This document shows positions 22,401 to 37,400 of a DNA stretch of 64,000 nucleotides, one piece after another. The translations under genes were made by a program, and so were the position numbers. The notes under the pieces are model-generated. The model made no database searches and had not been told where the DNA came from. It worked only from the letters and a program-made list of their open reading frames with translations. The DNA comes from Lamellibrachia columna (lineage: Eukaryota > Annelida > Polychaeta > Sabellida > Siboglinidae). Position 1 is the first letter of the stretch. Each line of letters opens with the position of its first letter. The stretch spans positions 18,009,416 to 18,073,415 of the forward strand of contig OY759274.1 in NCBI GenBank assembly GCA_963662155.1, in the 5' to 3' direction.

Positions 22401-25400
22401 AGAACTCTGTGGAGGTTGCAGTGGGTCAGTACTGGACACTGTGACAGACATTTAAATGAGAACTCTGCGGAGGTTGCAGTAGGTCAGTACTGGACACTGT
22501 GACAGACATTTAAATGAGAACTCTGCGGAGGTTGCAGTAGGTCAGTACTGGACACTGTGACAGACATTTAAATGAGAACTCTGCGGAGGTTGCAGTGGGT
22601 CAGTACTGGACACTGTGACAGACATTTAAATGAGAACTCTGCTTAGGTTGCAGTTGGTCAGTACTGGACACTGTGACAGACATTTAAATGAGAACTCTGC
22701 GGAGGTTGCAGTGGGTCAGTACTGGACACTGTGACAGACATTTAAATGAGAACTCTGTGGAGGTTGCAGTGGGTCAGTACTGGACACTGTGACAGACATT
22801 TAAATGAGAACTCTGCGGAGGTTGCAGTGGGTCAGTACTGGACACTGTGACAGACATTTAAATGAGAACTCTGCGGAGGTTGCAGTGGGTCAGTACTGGA
22901 CACTGTGACAGACATTTAAATGAGAACTCTGCGGAGGTTGCAGTGGGTCAGTACTGGACACTGTGACAGACATTTAAATGAGAACTCTGTGGAGGTTGCA
23001 GTGGGTCAGTACTGGAAACTGACAGACATTTAAATAAGAACTCTGTGCAAGTTGCAGTGAGTCAGTACTGGACACTGTGACAGACATTTAAATGAGAACT
23101 CTGTGGAGGTTGCAGTGGGTCAGTGCTGGACACTGTGACAGACATTTAAATGAGAACTCTGCGGAGGTTGCAGGGGGTCAGTACTGGAAACTGACAGACA
23201 TTTAAATAAGAACTCTGTGCAAGTTGCAGTGAGTCAGTACTGGACACTGTGACAGACATTTAAATGAGAACTCTGTGGAGGTTGCAGTGGGTCAGTGCTG
23301 GACACTGTGACAGACATTTAAATGAGAACTCTGCGGAGGTTGCAGGGGGTCAGTACTGGACACTGTGACAGACATTTAAATGAGAACTCTGTGGAGGTTG
23401 CAGTGGGTCAGTACTGGAAACTGACAGACATTTAAATAAGAACTCTGTGCAAGTTGCAGTGAGTCAGTACTGGACACTGTGACAGACATTTAAATGAGAA
23501 CTCTGCGGAGGTTGCAGTGGTTCAGTACTGGACACTGTGACAGACATTTAAATAAGAACTCTGTGGAGGTTGCAGTGGGTAAGTACTGGACACTGACAGA
23601 CATTTAAATAAGAACTCTGCGGAGGTTGCAGTGGGTAAGTACTGGACACTGACAGACATTTAAATGAGAACTCTGCGGAGGTTGCAGTGGGTCAGTACTG
23701 GACACTGTGACAGACATTTAAATGAGAACTCTGCGGAGGTTGCAGGGGGTCAGTACTGGACACTGTGACAGACATTTAAATGAGAACTCTGTGGAGGTTG
23801 CAGTGGGTCAGTACTGGAAACTGACAGACATTTAAATAAGAACTCTGTGCAAGTTGCAGTGAGTCAGTACTGGACACTGTGACAGACATTTAAATGAGAA
23901 CTCTGTGGAGGTTGCAGTGGGTCAGTGCTGGACACTGTGACAGACATTTAAATAAGAACTCTGCGGAGGTTGCAGTGGGTAAATACTGGACACTGACAGA
24001 CATTTAAATGAGAACTCTGCGGAGGTTGCAGTGGGTCAGTACTGGACACTGTGACAGACATTTAAATAAGAACTCTGCGGAGGTTGCAGTGGGTCAGTAC
24101 TGGACACTGTGACAGACATTTAAATGAGAACTCTGTGGAGGTTGCAGTGGGTCAGTACTGGACACTGACAGACATTTAAATGAGAACGCTGTGGAGGTTG
24201 CAGTGGGTCAGTACTGGACACTGTGACAGACATTTAAATAAGAACTCTGCGGAGGTTGCAGTGGGTAAATACTGGACACTGACAGACATTTAAATGAGAA
24301 CTCTGCGGAGGTTGCAGTGGGTCAGTACTGGACACTGTGACAGACATTTAAATAAGAACTCTGCGGAGGTTGCAGTGGGTCAGTACTGGACACTGTGACA
24401 GACATTTAAATGAGAACTCTGTGGAGGTTGCAGTGGGTCAGTACTGGACACTGAGAGACATTTAAATGAGAACTCTGCGGAGGTTGCAGTGGGTCAGTAC
24501 TGGACACTGTGACAGATATTTAAATGAGAACTCTGTGGAGGTTGCAGTGGGTCAGTACTGGACACTGTGACAGATATTTAAATGAGAACTCTGTGGAGGT
24601 TGCAGTGGGTCAGTACTGGACACTGTGACAGACATTTAAATGAGAACTCTGTGGAGGTTGCAGTGGGTCAGTACTGGACACTGACAGACGTTTAAATAAG
24701 AACTATGTGCAAGTTGCAGTAAGTGAGTACTGGACACTGTGACAGATATTTAAATGAGAACTCTGTGGAGGTTGCAGTGGGTCAGTACGGGACACTGACA
24801 GACATTTAAATAAGAACTCTGTGCAAGTTGCAGTGAGTCAGTACTGGACACTATAACAAACATATAAATGAGAACTTTGTGCAGGTTGCAGTGAGTCGGT
24901 ACTGGATACTATGACAGACATCTGTGGTGAGTACTTCCTTCAGTTAACCAAGCTCCTGCGTCGTTCCGTCGACACCGAGGCACAGCACGGCATGGACGGC
25001 TTCCAGGTCTGTGGGTTTCTAAACGTGGCACACTATGATATGTTTACACATCAACAATTATTATCTGTGGCTGTTTGGAAAATTAATTGATTCATATTCC
25101 ATTTCACGTCAGATATATTTGACAAACATAATTTGTGGGTTTTAGGGCTAAAAACTAAACTGATGCCGGGTAGTGGGTGATGCGTGTTTGCTTTTGTAAC
25201 CTGCAAATTATAGATGGATTAATGAATATCTGTGCGAAATGTTTAATTGGTGTCACCCGCATTGTTGAATGAAAGTTTTTTTAGCAGGACCTGTTTACAA
25301 CAGGACCTGTTTACAACAGGACATGTTTACAACAGGACATGTTTACATGGTCACCACCATTGCTAGGTTTACAGGTAGCGCATTACTACTGAACAATAAA

Positions 25401-28400
25401 GAAACATTGTATTGATGGCTATATACCTGTTTTATGTTGACATCCTGATGTAGCGGTCTATTTCGCGTGCAACATGCATCTCTATGGGAGTGTAGTGACA
25501 CAATGGTTAGAAGGTCGGACTCAGTAGACAGGACCGGGGTTCCAATCATCTCTGTGGGAGTGTAGTGACACAGCGGTTAGAAGGTCATACTCTCAGTAGA
25601 CAGGACTGGTGTTCAAATCATCTCTGTGGGAGTGTAGTGACACAGCGGTTAGAAGGTCGGACTCAGTAGACAGGACTGGTGTTCAAATCATCTCTGTGGG
25701 AGTGTAGTGACACAGCGGTTAGAAGGTCATACTCTCAGTAGACAGGACTGGTGTTCAAATCATCTCTGTGGGAGTGTAGTGACACAGCGGTTAGAAGGTC
25801 GGTCTCAGTAGACAGGACTGGTGTTCAAATCATCTCTGTGGGAGTGTAGTGACACAGCGGTTAGAAGGTCATACTCTCAGTAGACAGGACTGGTGTTCAA
25901 ATCATCTCTGTGGGAGTGTAGTGACACAGCGGTTAGAAGGTCGGACTCAGTAGACAGGACTGGTGTTCAAATCATCTCTGTGGGAGTGTAGTGACACAGC
26001 GGTTAGAAGGTCGGACTCAGTAGACAGGACTGGTGTTCATATCATCTCTATGGGAGTGTAGTGACACAGCGGTTAGAAGGTCATACTCTCAGTTGACAGG
26101 ACTGGTGTTCATATCATCTCTATGGGAGTGTAGTGACACAGCGGTTAGAAGGTCGGACTCAGTAGACAGGACTGGTGTTCAAATCATCTCTGTGGGAGTG
26201 TAGTGACACAGCGGTTAGAAGGTCATACTCTCAGTAGACAGGACTGGTGTTCAAATCATCTCTGTGGGAGTGTAGTGACACAGCGGTTAGAAGGTCAGAC
26301 TCAGTAGACAGGACTGGTGTTCAAATCATCTATGTGGGAGTGTAGTGACACAGCGGTTAGAAGGTCGGACTCAGTAGACAGGACTGGTGTTCATATCATC
26401 TCTATGGGAGTGTAGTGACACAGCGGTTAGAAGGTCATACTCTCAGTTGACAGGACTGGTGTTCAAATCATCTCTGTGGGAGTGTAGTGACACAGCGGTT
26501 AGAAGGTCATACTCTCAGTTGACAGGACTGGTGTTCAAATCATCTCTATGGGAGTGTAGTGACACAGCGGTTAGAAGGTCATACTCTCAGTAGACAGGAC
26601 TGGTGTTCAAATCATCTCTATGGGAGTAGTGACACAGCGGTTAGAAGGTCATACTCTCAGTAGACAGGACTGGTGTTCAAATCATCTCTGTGGGAGTGTA
26701 GTGACACAGCGGTTAGAAGGTCATACTCTCAGTAGACAGGACTGGTGTTCAAATCATCTCTATGGGAGTGTAGTGACACAGCGGTTAGAAGGTCGGACTC
26801 AGTAGACAGGACTGGTGTTCAAATCATCTCTATGGGAGTGTAGTGACACAGCGGTTAGAAGGTCGGACTCAGTAGACAGGACTGGTGTTCAGATCATCTC
26901 TATGGGAGTGTAGTGACACAGCGGTTAGAAGGTCATACTCTCAGTAGACAGGACTGGTGTTCAAATCATCTCTGTGGGAGTGTAGTGACACAGCGGTTAG
27001 AAGGTCAGACTCAGTAGACAGGACTGGTGTTCAAATCATCTCTGTGGGAGTGTAGTGACACAGCGGTTAGAAGGTCGGACTCAGTAGACAGGACCGGGGT
27101 TCAAATCATCTCTATGGGAGTGTAGTGACACAGTGGTTAGAAGGTCGGACTCAGTAGACAGGACTGGTGTTCAAATCATCTCTATGGGAGTGTAGTGACA
27201 CAGTGGTTAGAAGGTCGGACTCAGTAGACAGGACTGGTGTTCAAATCATCTCTATGGGAGTGTAGTGACACAGCGGTTAGAAGGTCGGACTCAGTTGACA
27301 GGACTGGTGTTCAAATCATCTCTGTGGGAGTGTAGTGACACAGCGGTTAGAAGGTCAGACTCAGTTGACAGGACTGGTGTTCAAATCATCTCTATGGGAG
27401 TGTAGTGACACAGCGGTTAGAAGGTCAGACTCAGTTGACAGGACTGGTGTTCAAATCATCTCTGTGGGAGTGTAGTGACACAGCGGTTAGAAGGTCAGAC
27501 TCAGTAGACAGGACTGGTGTTCAAATCATCTCTATGGGAGTGTAGTGACACAGCGGTTAGAAGGTCGGACTCAGTTGACAGGACTGGTGTTCAAATCATC
27601 TCTATGGGAGTGTAGTGACACAGCGGTTAGAAGGTCGGACTCAGTTGACAGGACTGGTGTTCAAATCATCTCTATGGGAGTGTAGTGACACAGCGGTTAG
27701 AAGGTCATACTCTCAGTTGACAGGACTGGTGTTCAAATCATCTCTGTGAGAGTGTAGTGACACAGCGGTTAGAAGGTCGGACTCAGTTGACAGGACTGGT
27801 GTTCAAATCATCTCTGTGGGAGTGTAGTGACACAGCGGTTAGAAGGTCGGACTCAGTTGACAGGACTGGTGTTCAAATCATCTCTGTGGGAGTGTAGTGA
27901 CACAGCGGTTAGAAGGTCGGACTCAGTTGACAGGACTGGTGTTCAAATCATCTCTGTGGGAGTGTAGTGACACAGCGGTTAGAAGGTCAGACTCAGTTGA
28001 CAGGACTGGTGTTCAAATCATCTCTATGGGAGTGTAGTGACACAGCGGTTAGAAGGTCAGACTCAGTAGACAGGACTGGTGTTCAAATCATCTCTATGGG
28101 AGTGTAGTGACACAGCGGTTAGAAGGTCGGACTCAGTTGACAGGACTGGTGTTCAAATCATCTCTATGGGAGTGTAGTGACACAGCGGTTAGAAGGTCAT
28201 ACTCTCAGTAGACAGGACTGGTGTTCAAATCATCTCTATGGGAGTGTAGTGACACAGCGGTTAGAAGGTCGGACTCAGTTGACAGGACTGGTGTTCAAAT
28301 CATCTCTATGGGAGTGTAGTGACACAGCGGTTAGAAGGTCGGACTCAGTTGACAGGACTGGTGTTCAAATCATCTCTATGGGAGTGTATTGACACAGCGG

Positions 28401-31400
28401 TTAGAAGGTCATACTCTCAGTTGACAGGACTGGTGTTCAAATCATCTCTGTGGGAGTGTAGTGACACAGCGGTTAGAAGGTCGGACTCAGTTGACAGGAC
28501 TGGTGTTCAAATCATCTCTATGGGAGTGTAGTGACACAGCGGTTAGAAGGTCATACTCTCAGTAGACAGGACTGGTGTTCAAATCATCTCTATGGGAGTG
28601 TAGTGACACAGCGGTTAGAAGGTCATACTCTCAGTTGACAGGACTGGTGTTCAAATCATCTCTGTGGGAGTGTAGTGACACAGCGGTTAGAAGGTCGGAC
28701 TCAGTTGACAGGACTGGTGTTCAAATCATCTCTATGGGAGTGTAGTGACACAGCGGTTAGAAGGTCATACTCTCAGTTGACAGGACTGGTGTTCAAATCA
28801 TCTCTGTGGGAGTGTAGTGACACAGCGGTTAGAAGGTCGGACTCAGTTGACAGGACTGGTGTTCAAATCATCTCTATGGGAGTGTAGTGACACAGCGGTT
28901 AGAAGGTCATACTCTCAGTTGACAGGACTGGTGTTCAAATCATCTCTGTGAGAGTGTAGTGACACAGCGGTTAGAAGGTCGGACTCAGTTGACAGGACTG
29001 GTGTTCAAATCATCTCTGTGGGAGTGTAGTGACACAGCGGTTAGAAGGTCGGACTCAGTTGACAGGACTGGTGTTCAAATCATCTCTGTGGGAGTGTAGT
29101 GACACAGCGGTTAGAAGGTCAGACTCAGTTGACAGGACTGGTGTTCATATCATCTCTATGGGAGTGTAGTGACACAGCGGTTAGAAGGTCATACTCTCAA
29201 TTGACAGGACTGGTGTTCAAATCATCTCTGTGAGAGTGTAGTGACACAGCGGTTAGAAGGTCGGACTCAGTTGACAGGACTGGTGTTCAAATCATCTCTG
29301 TGGGAGTGTAGTGACACAGCGGTTAGAAGGTCGGACTCAGTTGACAGGACTGGTGTTCAAATCATCTCTGTGGGAGTGTAGTGACACAGCGGTTAGAAGG
29401 TCAGACTCAGTTGACAGGACTGGTGTTCAAATCATCTCTATGGGAGTGTAGTGACACAGCGGTTAGAAGGTCATACTCTCAGTAGACAGGACTGGTGTTC
29501 AAATCATCTCTATGGGAGTGTAGTGACACAGCGGTTAGAAGGTCATACTCTCAGTTGACAGGACTGGTGTTCAAATCATCTCTATGGGAGTGTAGTGACA
29601 CAGCGGTTAGAAGGTCATACTCTCAGTTGACAGGACTGGTGTTCAAATCATCTCTATGGGAGTGTAGTGACACAGCGGTTAGAAGGTCATACTCTCAGTT
29701 GACAGGACTGGTGTTCAAATCATCTCTATGGGAGTGTAGTGACACAGCGGTTAGAAGGTCATACTCTCAGTTGACAGGACTGGTGTTCAAATCATCTCTG
29801 TGGGAGTGTAGTGACACAGCGGTTAGAAGGTCGGACTCAGTTGACAGGACTGGTGTTCAAATCATCTCTGTGGGAGTGTAGTGACACAGCGGTTAGAAGG
29901 TCAGACTCAGTTGACAGGACTGGTGTTCAAATCATCTCTGTGGGAGTGTAGTGACACAGCGGTTAGAAGGTCATACTCTCAGTAGACAGGACTGGTGTTC
30001 AAATCATCTCTATGGGAGTGTAGTGACACAGCGGTTAGAAGGTCATACTCTCAGTTGACAGGACTGGTGTTCAAATCATCTCTGTGGGAGTGTAGTGACA
30101 CAGCGGTTAGAAGGTCATACTCTCAGTAGACAGGACTGGTGTTCAAATCATCTCTATGGGAGTGTAGTGACACAGCGGTTAGAAGGTCATACTCTCAGTA
30201 GACAGGACTGGTGTTCAAATCATCTCTATGGGAGTGTAGTGACATAGCGGTTAGAAGGTCATACTCTCAGTTGACAGGACTGGTGTTCAAATCATCTCTG
30301 TGGGAGTGTAGTGACACAGCGGTTAGAAGGTCATACTCTCAGTAGACAGGACTGGTGTTCAAATCATCTCTATGGGAGTGTAGTGACACAGCGGTTAGAA
30401 GGTCATACTCTCAGTAGACAGGACTGGTGTTCAAATCATCTCTATGGGAGTGTAGTGACACAGCGGTTAGAAGGTCATACTCTCAGTAGACAGGACTGGT
30501 GTTCAAATCATCTCTGTGGGAGTGTAGTGACACAGCGGTTAGAAGGTCAGACTCAGTTGACAGGACTGGTGTTCAAATCATCTCTATGGGAGTGTAGTGA
30601 CACAGCGGTTAGAAGGTCATACTCTCAGTAGACAGGACTGGTGTTCAAATCATCTCTATGGGAGTGTAGTGACACAGCGGTTAGAAGGTCAGACTCAGTT
30701 GACAGGACTGGTGTTCAAATCATCTCTATGGGAGTGTAGTGACACAGCGGTTAGAAGGTCATACTCTCAGTAGACAGGACTGGTGTTCAAATCATCTCTG
30801 TGGGAGTGTAGTGACACAGCGGTTAGAAGGTCATACTCTCAGTTGACAGGACTGGTGTTCAAATCATCTCTGTGGGAGTGTAGTGACACAGCGGTTAGAA
30901 GGTCGGACTCAGTTGACAGGACTGGTGTTTAAATCATCTCTGTGGGAGTGTAGTGACACAGCGGTTAGAAGGTCAGACTCAGTTGACAGGACTGGTGTTC
31001 AAATCATCTCTGTGGGAGTGTAGTGACACAGCGGTTAGAAGGTCATACTCTCAGTAGACAGGACTGGTGTTCAAATCATCTCTATGGGAGTGTAGTGACA
31101 CAGCGGTTAGAAGGTCATACTCTCAGTTGACAGGACTGGTGTTCAAATCATCTCTGTGGGAGTGTAGTGACACAGCGGTTAGAAGGTCATACTCTCAGTA
31201 GACAGGACTGGTGTTCAAATCATCTCTATGGGAGTGTAGTGACACAGCGGTTAGAAGGTCATACTCTCAGTAGACAGGACTGGTGTTCAAATCATCTCTA
31301 TGGGAGTGTAGTGACACAGCGGTTAGAAGGTCATACTCTCAGTTGACAGGACTGGTGTTCAAATCATCTCTGTGGGAGTGTAGTGACACAGCGGTTAGAA

Positions 31401-34400
31401 GGTCATACTCTCAGTAGACAGGACTGGTGTTCAAATCATCTCTATGGGAGTGTAGTGACACAGCGGTTAGAAGGTCATACTCTCAGTAGACAGGACTGGT
31501 GTTCAAATCATCTCTATGGGAGTGTAGTGACACAGCGGTTAGAAGGTCATACTCTCAGTTGACAGGACTGGTGTTCAAATCATCTCTATGGGAGTGTAGT
31601 GACACAGCGGTTAGAAGGTCATACTCTCAGTTGACAGGACTGGTGTTCAAATCATCTCTGTGGGAGTGTAGTGACACAGCGGTTAGAAGGTCATACTCTC
31701 AGTTGACAGGACTGGTGTTCAAATCATCTCTATGGGAGTGTAGTGACACAGCGGTTAGAAGGTCATACTCTCAGTAGACAGGACTGGTGTTCAAATCATC
31801 TCTATGGGAGTAGTGACACAGCGGTTAGAAGGTCATACTCTCAGTAGACAGGACTGGTGTTCAAATCATCTCTATGGGAGTGTAGTGACACAGCGGTTAG
31901 AAGGTCATACTCTCAGTAGACAGGACTGGTGTTCAAATCATCTCTATGGGAGTGTAGTGACACAGCGGTTAGAAGGTCATACTCTCAGTAGACAGGACTG
32001 GTGTTCAAATCATCTCTATGGGAGTGTAGTGACACAACGGTTAGAAGGTCAGACTCAGTTGACAGGACTGGTGTTCAAATCATCTCTATGGGAGTGTAGT
32101 GACACAGCGGTTAGAAGGTCATACTCTCAGTAGACAGGACTGGTGTTCAAATCATCTCTGTGGGAGTGTAGTGACACAGCGGTTAGAAGGTCATACTCTC
32201 AGTAGACAGGACTGGTGTTCAAATCATCTCTGTGGGAGTGTAGTGACACAGCGGTTAGAAGGTCAGACTCAGTTGACAGGACTGGTGTTCAAATCATCTC
32301 TATGGGAGTGTAGTGACACAGCGGTTAGAAGGTCATACTCTCAGTAGACAGGACTGGTGTTCAAATCATCTCTATGGGAGTGTAGTGACACAGCGGTTAG
32401 AAGGTCAGACTCAGTTGACAGGACTGGTGTTCAAATCATCTCTATGGGAGTGTAGTGACACAGCGGTTAGAAGGTCATACTCTCAGTAGACAGGACTGGT
32501 GTTCAAATCATCTCTGTGGGAGTGTAGTGACACAGCGGTTAGAAGGTCATACTCTCAGTTGACAGGACTGGTGTTCAAATCATCTCTGTGGGAGTGTAGT
32601 GACACAGCGGTTAGAAGGTCGGACTCAGTTGACAGGACTGGTGTTTAAATCATCTCTGTGGGAGTGTAGTGACACAGCGGTTAGAAGGTCAGACTCAGTT
32701 GACAGGACTGGTGTTCAAATCATCTCTGTGGGAGTGTAGTGACACAGCGGTTAGAAGGTCATACTCTCAGTAGACAGGACTGGTGTTCAAATCATCTCTA
32801 TGGGAGTGTAGTGACACAGCGGTTAGAAGGTCATACTCTCAGTTGACAGGACTGGTGTTCAAATCATCTCTGTGGGAGTGTAGTGACACAGCGGTTAGAA
32901 GGTCATACTCTCAGTAGACAGGACTGGTGTTCAAATCATCTCTATGGGAGTGTAGTGACACAGCGGTTAGAAGGTCATACTCTCAGTAGACAGGATTGGT
33001 GTTCAAATCATCTCTATGGGAGTGTAGTGACACAGCGGTTAGAAGGTCATACTCTCAGTTGACAGGACTGGTGTTCAAATCATCTCTGTGGGAGTGTAGT
33101 GACACAGCGGTTAGAAGGTCATACTCTCAGTAGACAGGACTGGTGTTCAAATCATCTCTATGGGAGTGTAGTGACACAGCGGTTAGAAGGTCATACTCTC
33201 AGTAGACAGGACTGGTGTTCAAATCATCTCTATGGGAGTGTAGTGACACAGCGGTTAGAAGGTCATACTCTCAGTTGACAGGACTGGTGTTCAAATCATC
33301 TCTATGGGAGTGTAGTGACACAGCGGTTAGAAGGTCATACTCTCAGTTGACAGGACTGGTGTTCAAATCATCTCTGTGGGAGTGTAGTGACACAGCGGTT
33401 AGAAGGTCATACTCTCAGTTGACAGGACTGGTGTTCAAACCATCTCTATGGGAGTGTAGTGACACAGCGGTTAGAAGGTCATACTCTCAGTAGACAGGAC
33501 TGGTGTTCAAATCATCTCTATGGGAGTAGTGACACAGCGGTTAGAAGGTCATACTCTCAGTAGACAGGACTGGTGTTCAAATCATCTCTATGGGAGTGTA
33601 GTGACACAGCGGTTAGAAGGTCATACTCTCAGTAGACAGGACTGGTGTTCAAATCATCTCTATGGGAGTGTAGTGACACAGCGGTTAGAAGGTCATACTC
33701 TCAGTAGACAGGACTGGTGTTCAAATCATCTCTATGGGAGTGTAGTGACACAACGGTTAGAAGGTCAGACTCAGTTGACAGGACTGGTGTTCAAATCATC
33801 TCTATGGGAGTGTAGTGACACAGCGGTTAGAAGGTCATACTCTCAGTAGACAGGACTGGTGTTCAAATCATCTCTGTGGGAGTGTAGTGACACAGCGGTT
33901 AGAAGGTCATACTCTCAGTAGACAGGACTGGTGTTCAAATCATCTCTGTGGGAGTGTAGTGACACAGCGGTTAGAAGGTCAGACTCAGTTGACAGGACTG
34001 GTGTTCAAATCATCTCTATGGGAGTGTAGTGACACAGCGGTTAGAAGGTCATACTCTCAGTAGACAGGACTGGTGTTCAAATCATCTCTATGGGAGTGTA
34101 GTGACACAGCGGTTAGAAGGTCAGACTCAGTTGACAGGACTGGTGTTCAAATCATCTCTATGGGAGTGTAGTGACACAGCGGTTAGAAGGTCATACTCTC
34201 AGTAGACAGGACTGGTGTTCAAATCATCTCTGTGGGAGTGTAGTGACACAGCGGTTAGAAGGTCATACTCTCAGTTGACAGGACTGGTGTTCAAATCATC
34301 TCTGTGGGAGTGTAGTGACACAGCGGTTAGAAGGTCAGACTCAGTTGACAGGACTGGTGTTCAAATCATCTCTGTGGGAGTGTAGTGACACAGCGGTTAG

Positions 34401-37400
34401 AAGGTCATACTCTCAGTAGACAGGACTGGTGTTCAAATCATCTCTGTGGGAGTGTAGTGACACAGCGGTTAGAAGGTCAGACTCAGTTGACAGGACTGGT
34501 GTTCATATCATCTCTGTGGGAGTGTAGTGACACAGCGGTTAGAAGGTCATACTCTCAGTAGACAGGACTGGTGTTCAAATCATCTCTATGGGAGTGTAGT
34601 GACACAGCGGTTAGAAGGTCATACTCTCAGTTGACAGGACTGGTGTTCAAATCATCTCTGTGGGAGTGTAGTGACACAGCGGTTAGAAGGTCAGACTCAG
34701 TTGACAGGACTGGTGTTCATATCATCTCTGTGGGAGTGTAGTGACACAGCGGTTAGAAGGTCATACTCTCAGTAGACAGGACTGGTGTTCAAATCATCTC
34801 TATGGGAGTGTAGTGACACAGCGGTTAGAAGGTCGGACTCAGTTGACAGGACTGGTGTTCAAATCATCTCTGTGGGAGTGTAGTGACACAGCGGTTAGAA
34901 GGTCAGACTCAGTAGATAGGACCGGGGTTCCAATCATCTTAATGGGAGTGTAGTGACACAGCGGTTAGAAGGTCGAACTCAGTAGACAGGACCGGGGTTC
35001 CAATCATCTCTATGGGAGTGTAATGACACAGCGGTTAGAAGGTCGAACTCAGTAGACAGGACTGGTGTTCAAATCATCTTTATGGGAGTGTAGTGACACA
35101 GCGGTTAGAAGGTCGGACTCTGAGTTGACAGGACTGGTGTTCAGATCATCTCTATGGGAGTGTAGTGACACAGCTGTTAGAAGGTCGGACTCAGTAGACA
35201 GGACCAGGGTTCAAATCTGTTATCATTTTGAAGCATGAACAATTTTTTTCACTCCACATTACCTCAGTTCACTCAGCTGTATAACTGCATGAGTACCTGG
35301 CTACAGCAAGAGGTGGATATGTGGACGAATTGTATTCACACAGTAATTGCAGTGTGGCTGAATGCTTCCCAGAGAAGTTGAGTTGGTGTTGTGATGCCAG
35401 GGGGTGAAGTGTGAAGTACTTTAACCCCAGGACTGTATACAGAGCTATGTAAGTACTTTCCTTAATATGCCCAGTCTTCCAGTCTAAGTAATGCCAGCCC
35501 ATGTGCTTGCAGGACCCGATCGAGCGAGTGTTCCATGAGATGGGCATTGGGAGCATGATGAACCTCCACACACACTACACAAAGCACGTGCTGCACTACC
35601 ATGACTGCATGCTGCAGACATGTGAGGAACTGAGAGACAAGTACACTCGACTGACAAGTCCAGCCATCCCCCATGGCACACATAACATGAAACCACTGCT
35701 CAAGTGAGTGACACTGGTCAAGGCTTCTGTTTTATTTGGTCAGGGCACAGTTCACTAATTGATTTTCAATATTTCCAATTTTTTTACTAGATTTAAATGA
35801 GTTTTTATTGAATATATATTTTTCAGAGCTGTGTATTATTATTAATTTGCCATTAAAATTCCATCCCATTGATGAAATCTTCGGACCAACTAACAAATTA
35901 TTTTCAACTGGGTTCAATTGAAATGGCAGGTTTTGTGTGAATATTGCTATGTATAGTGCCCACACATATGACTAGTATTAGTGCACTGTTACTGTCTAGA
36001 TATATATTACTCTGTATACATGATAATGCCTGTCTCACATATTGCTAGTATTATTGCACTGTTATTGTCTGGATATATTTCTAAGTATGCATCATAATGG
36101 CCACACATATTACTAGTATTAGTGCAGTGTTACTGTCTGGATATATTTCTAAGTATGCATCATAATGCCCACACATATGACTAGTATTAGTGCACTGTTA
36201 CTGTCTAGATATATATTGCTATGTATACATGATAATGCCTGTCTCACATATTGCTAGTATTATTGCACTGTTACTGTCTGGAGATATTGCTATGTATAGT
36301 GCCTACACATATGACTAGTATTAGTGCACTGTTACTGTCTAGATATATATTGCTATGTATACATGATAATGCCTGTCTCACATATTGCTAGTATTATTGC
36401 ACTGTTACTGTCTGGAGATATTGCTATGTATAGTGCCTACACATATGACTAGTATTAGTGCACTGTTACTGTCTAGATATATATTGCTATGTATACATCA
36501 TAATGCCTGTCTCACATATTGCTAGTATTAGTGCACTGTTATTGTCTGGATATATTTCTAAGTATGCATCATAGTGCCCACACATATTACTAGTATTAGT
36601 GCAGTGTTACTGTCTGGATATATTTCTAAGTATGCATCATAATGGCCACACATATTACTAGTATTAGTGTGCTGTTACTGTCTGGAGATATTGCTATGTA
36701 TACATCATAATGGCCACACATATTACTAGTATTAGTGCGCTGTTAGTCTCTGGAGATATTGTTATGACAAAGTTTCTCCAACAGACTGAAGGTGGAGCCA
36801 TTGTCAGACATCCAGTTTCCAGCGAATGACTATGCAGACGAGGGAGGAGAGAGCGATCAGATGATCCAACTGGAAGGTGAGAGAATATTGCTTCAGTTGT
36901 CAGTTATTCCTCATTCACAGATGTCTAGATATATTATGATAAACAGCAACTGAGGAAATTTTATATGCTTGGATATAATTAGTTAATTTCTCTGTCCACA
37001 TAATTTGTCACTACAAATTAGGTTTGTTATTTCTGGTTTGTTACTTATGTCTGACATGTAATTAATGTTATAAGAGAGTTGTTGTCAGTTTATGTCAGGC
37101 TATGACAGTTGATGTCAGGCTATGACAGTTGAAGTCAGGCTATGATAGTTGATGTCAGGCTATGACAGTTGAAGTCAGGCTATGACAGTTGATGTCAGGA
37201 TATGACAGTTGATCTTGGGCTATTACAGTTGATGTCAGGCTATGACAGTTGATGTCGGGCTATGATAGTTGATGTCAGGCTGTGACAGTTGATGTCAGGC
37301 TGTTGTGTGTGTGTTGATGTTAAATATGTAGTATATAAATGATTTCCACAGGTCTGGGCCTGGACATGGGCATGGGTCAAGAGTCAACCAGTTCCCTGGC

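Noticed and set aside
26387..34953. ORFs such as MFKSSLWECSDTAVRRS in the tRNA-like array
   Set aside because: Open frames arise from the repeated monomer and 72-bp periodicity; no gene context.
25478..35217. CRISPR array or tRNA gene cluster
   Set aside because: Monomers are contiguous with no spacers; this is an animal genome; acceptor-stem pairing and an anticodon arm are not convincing in the monomers.
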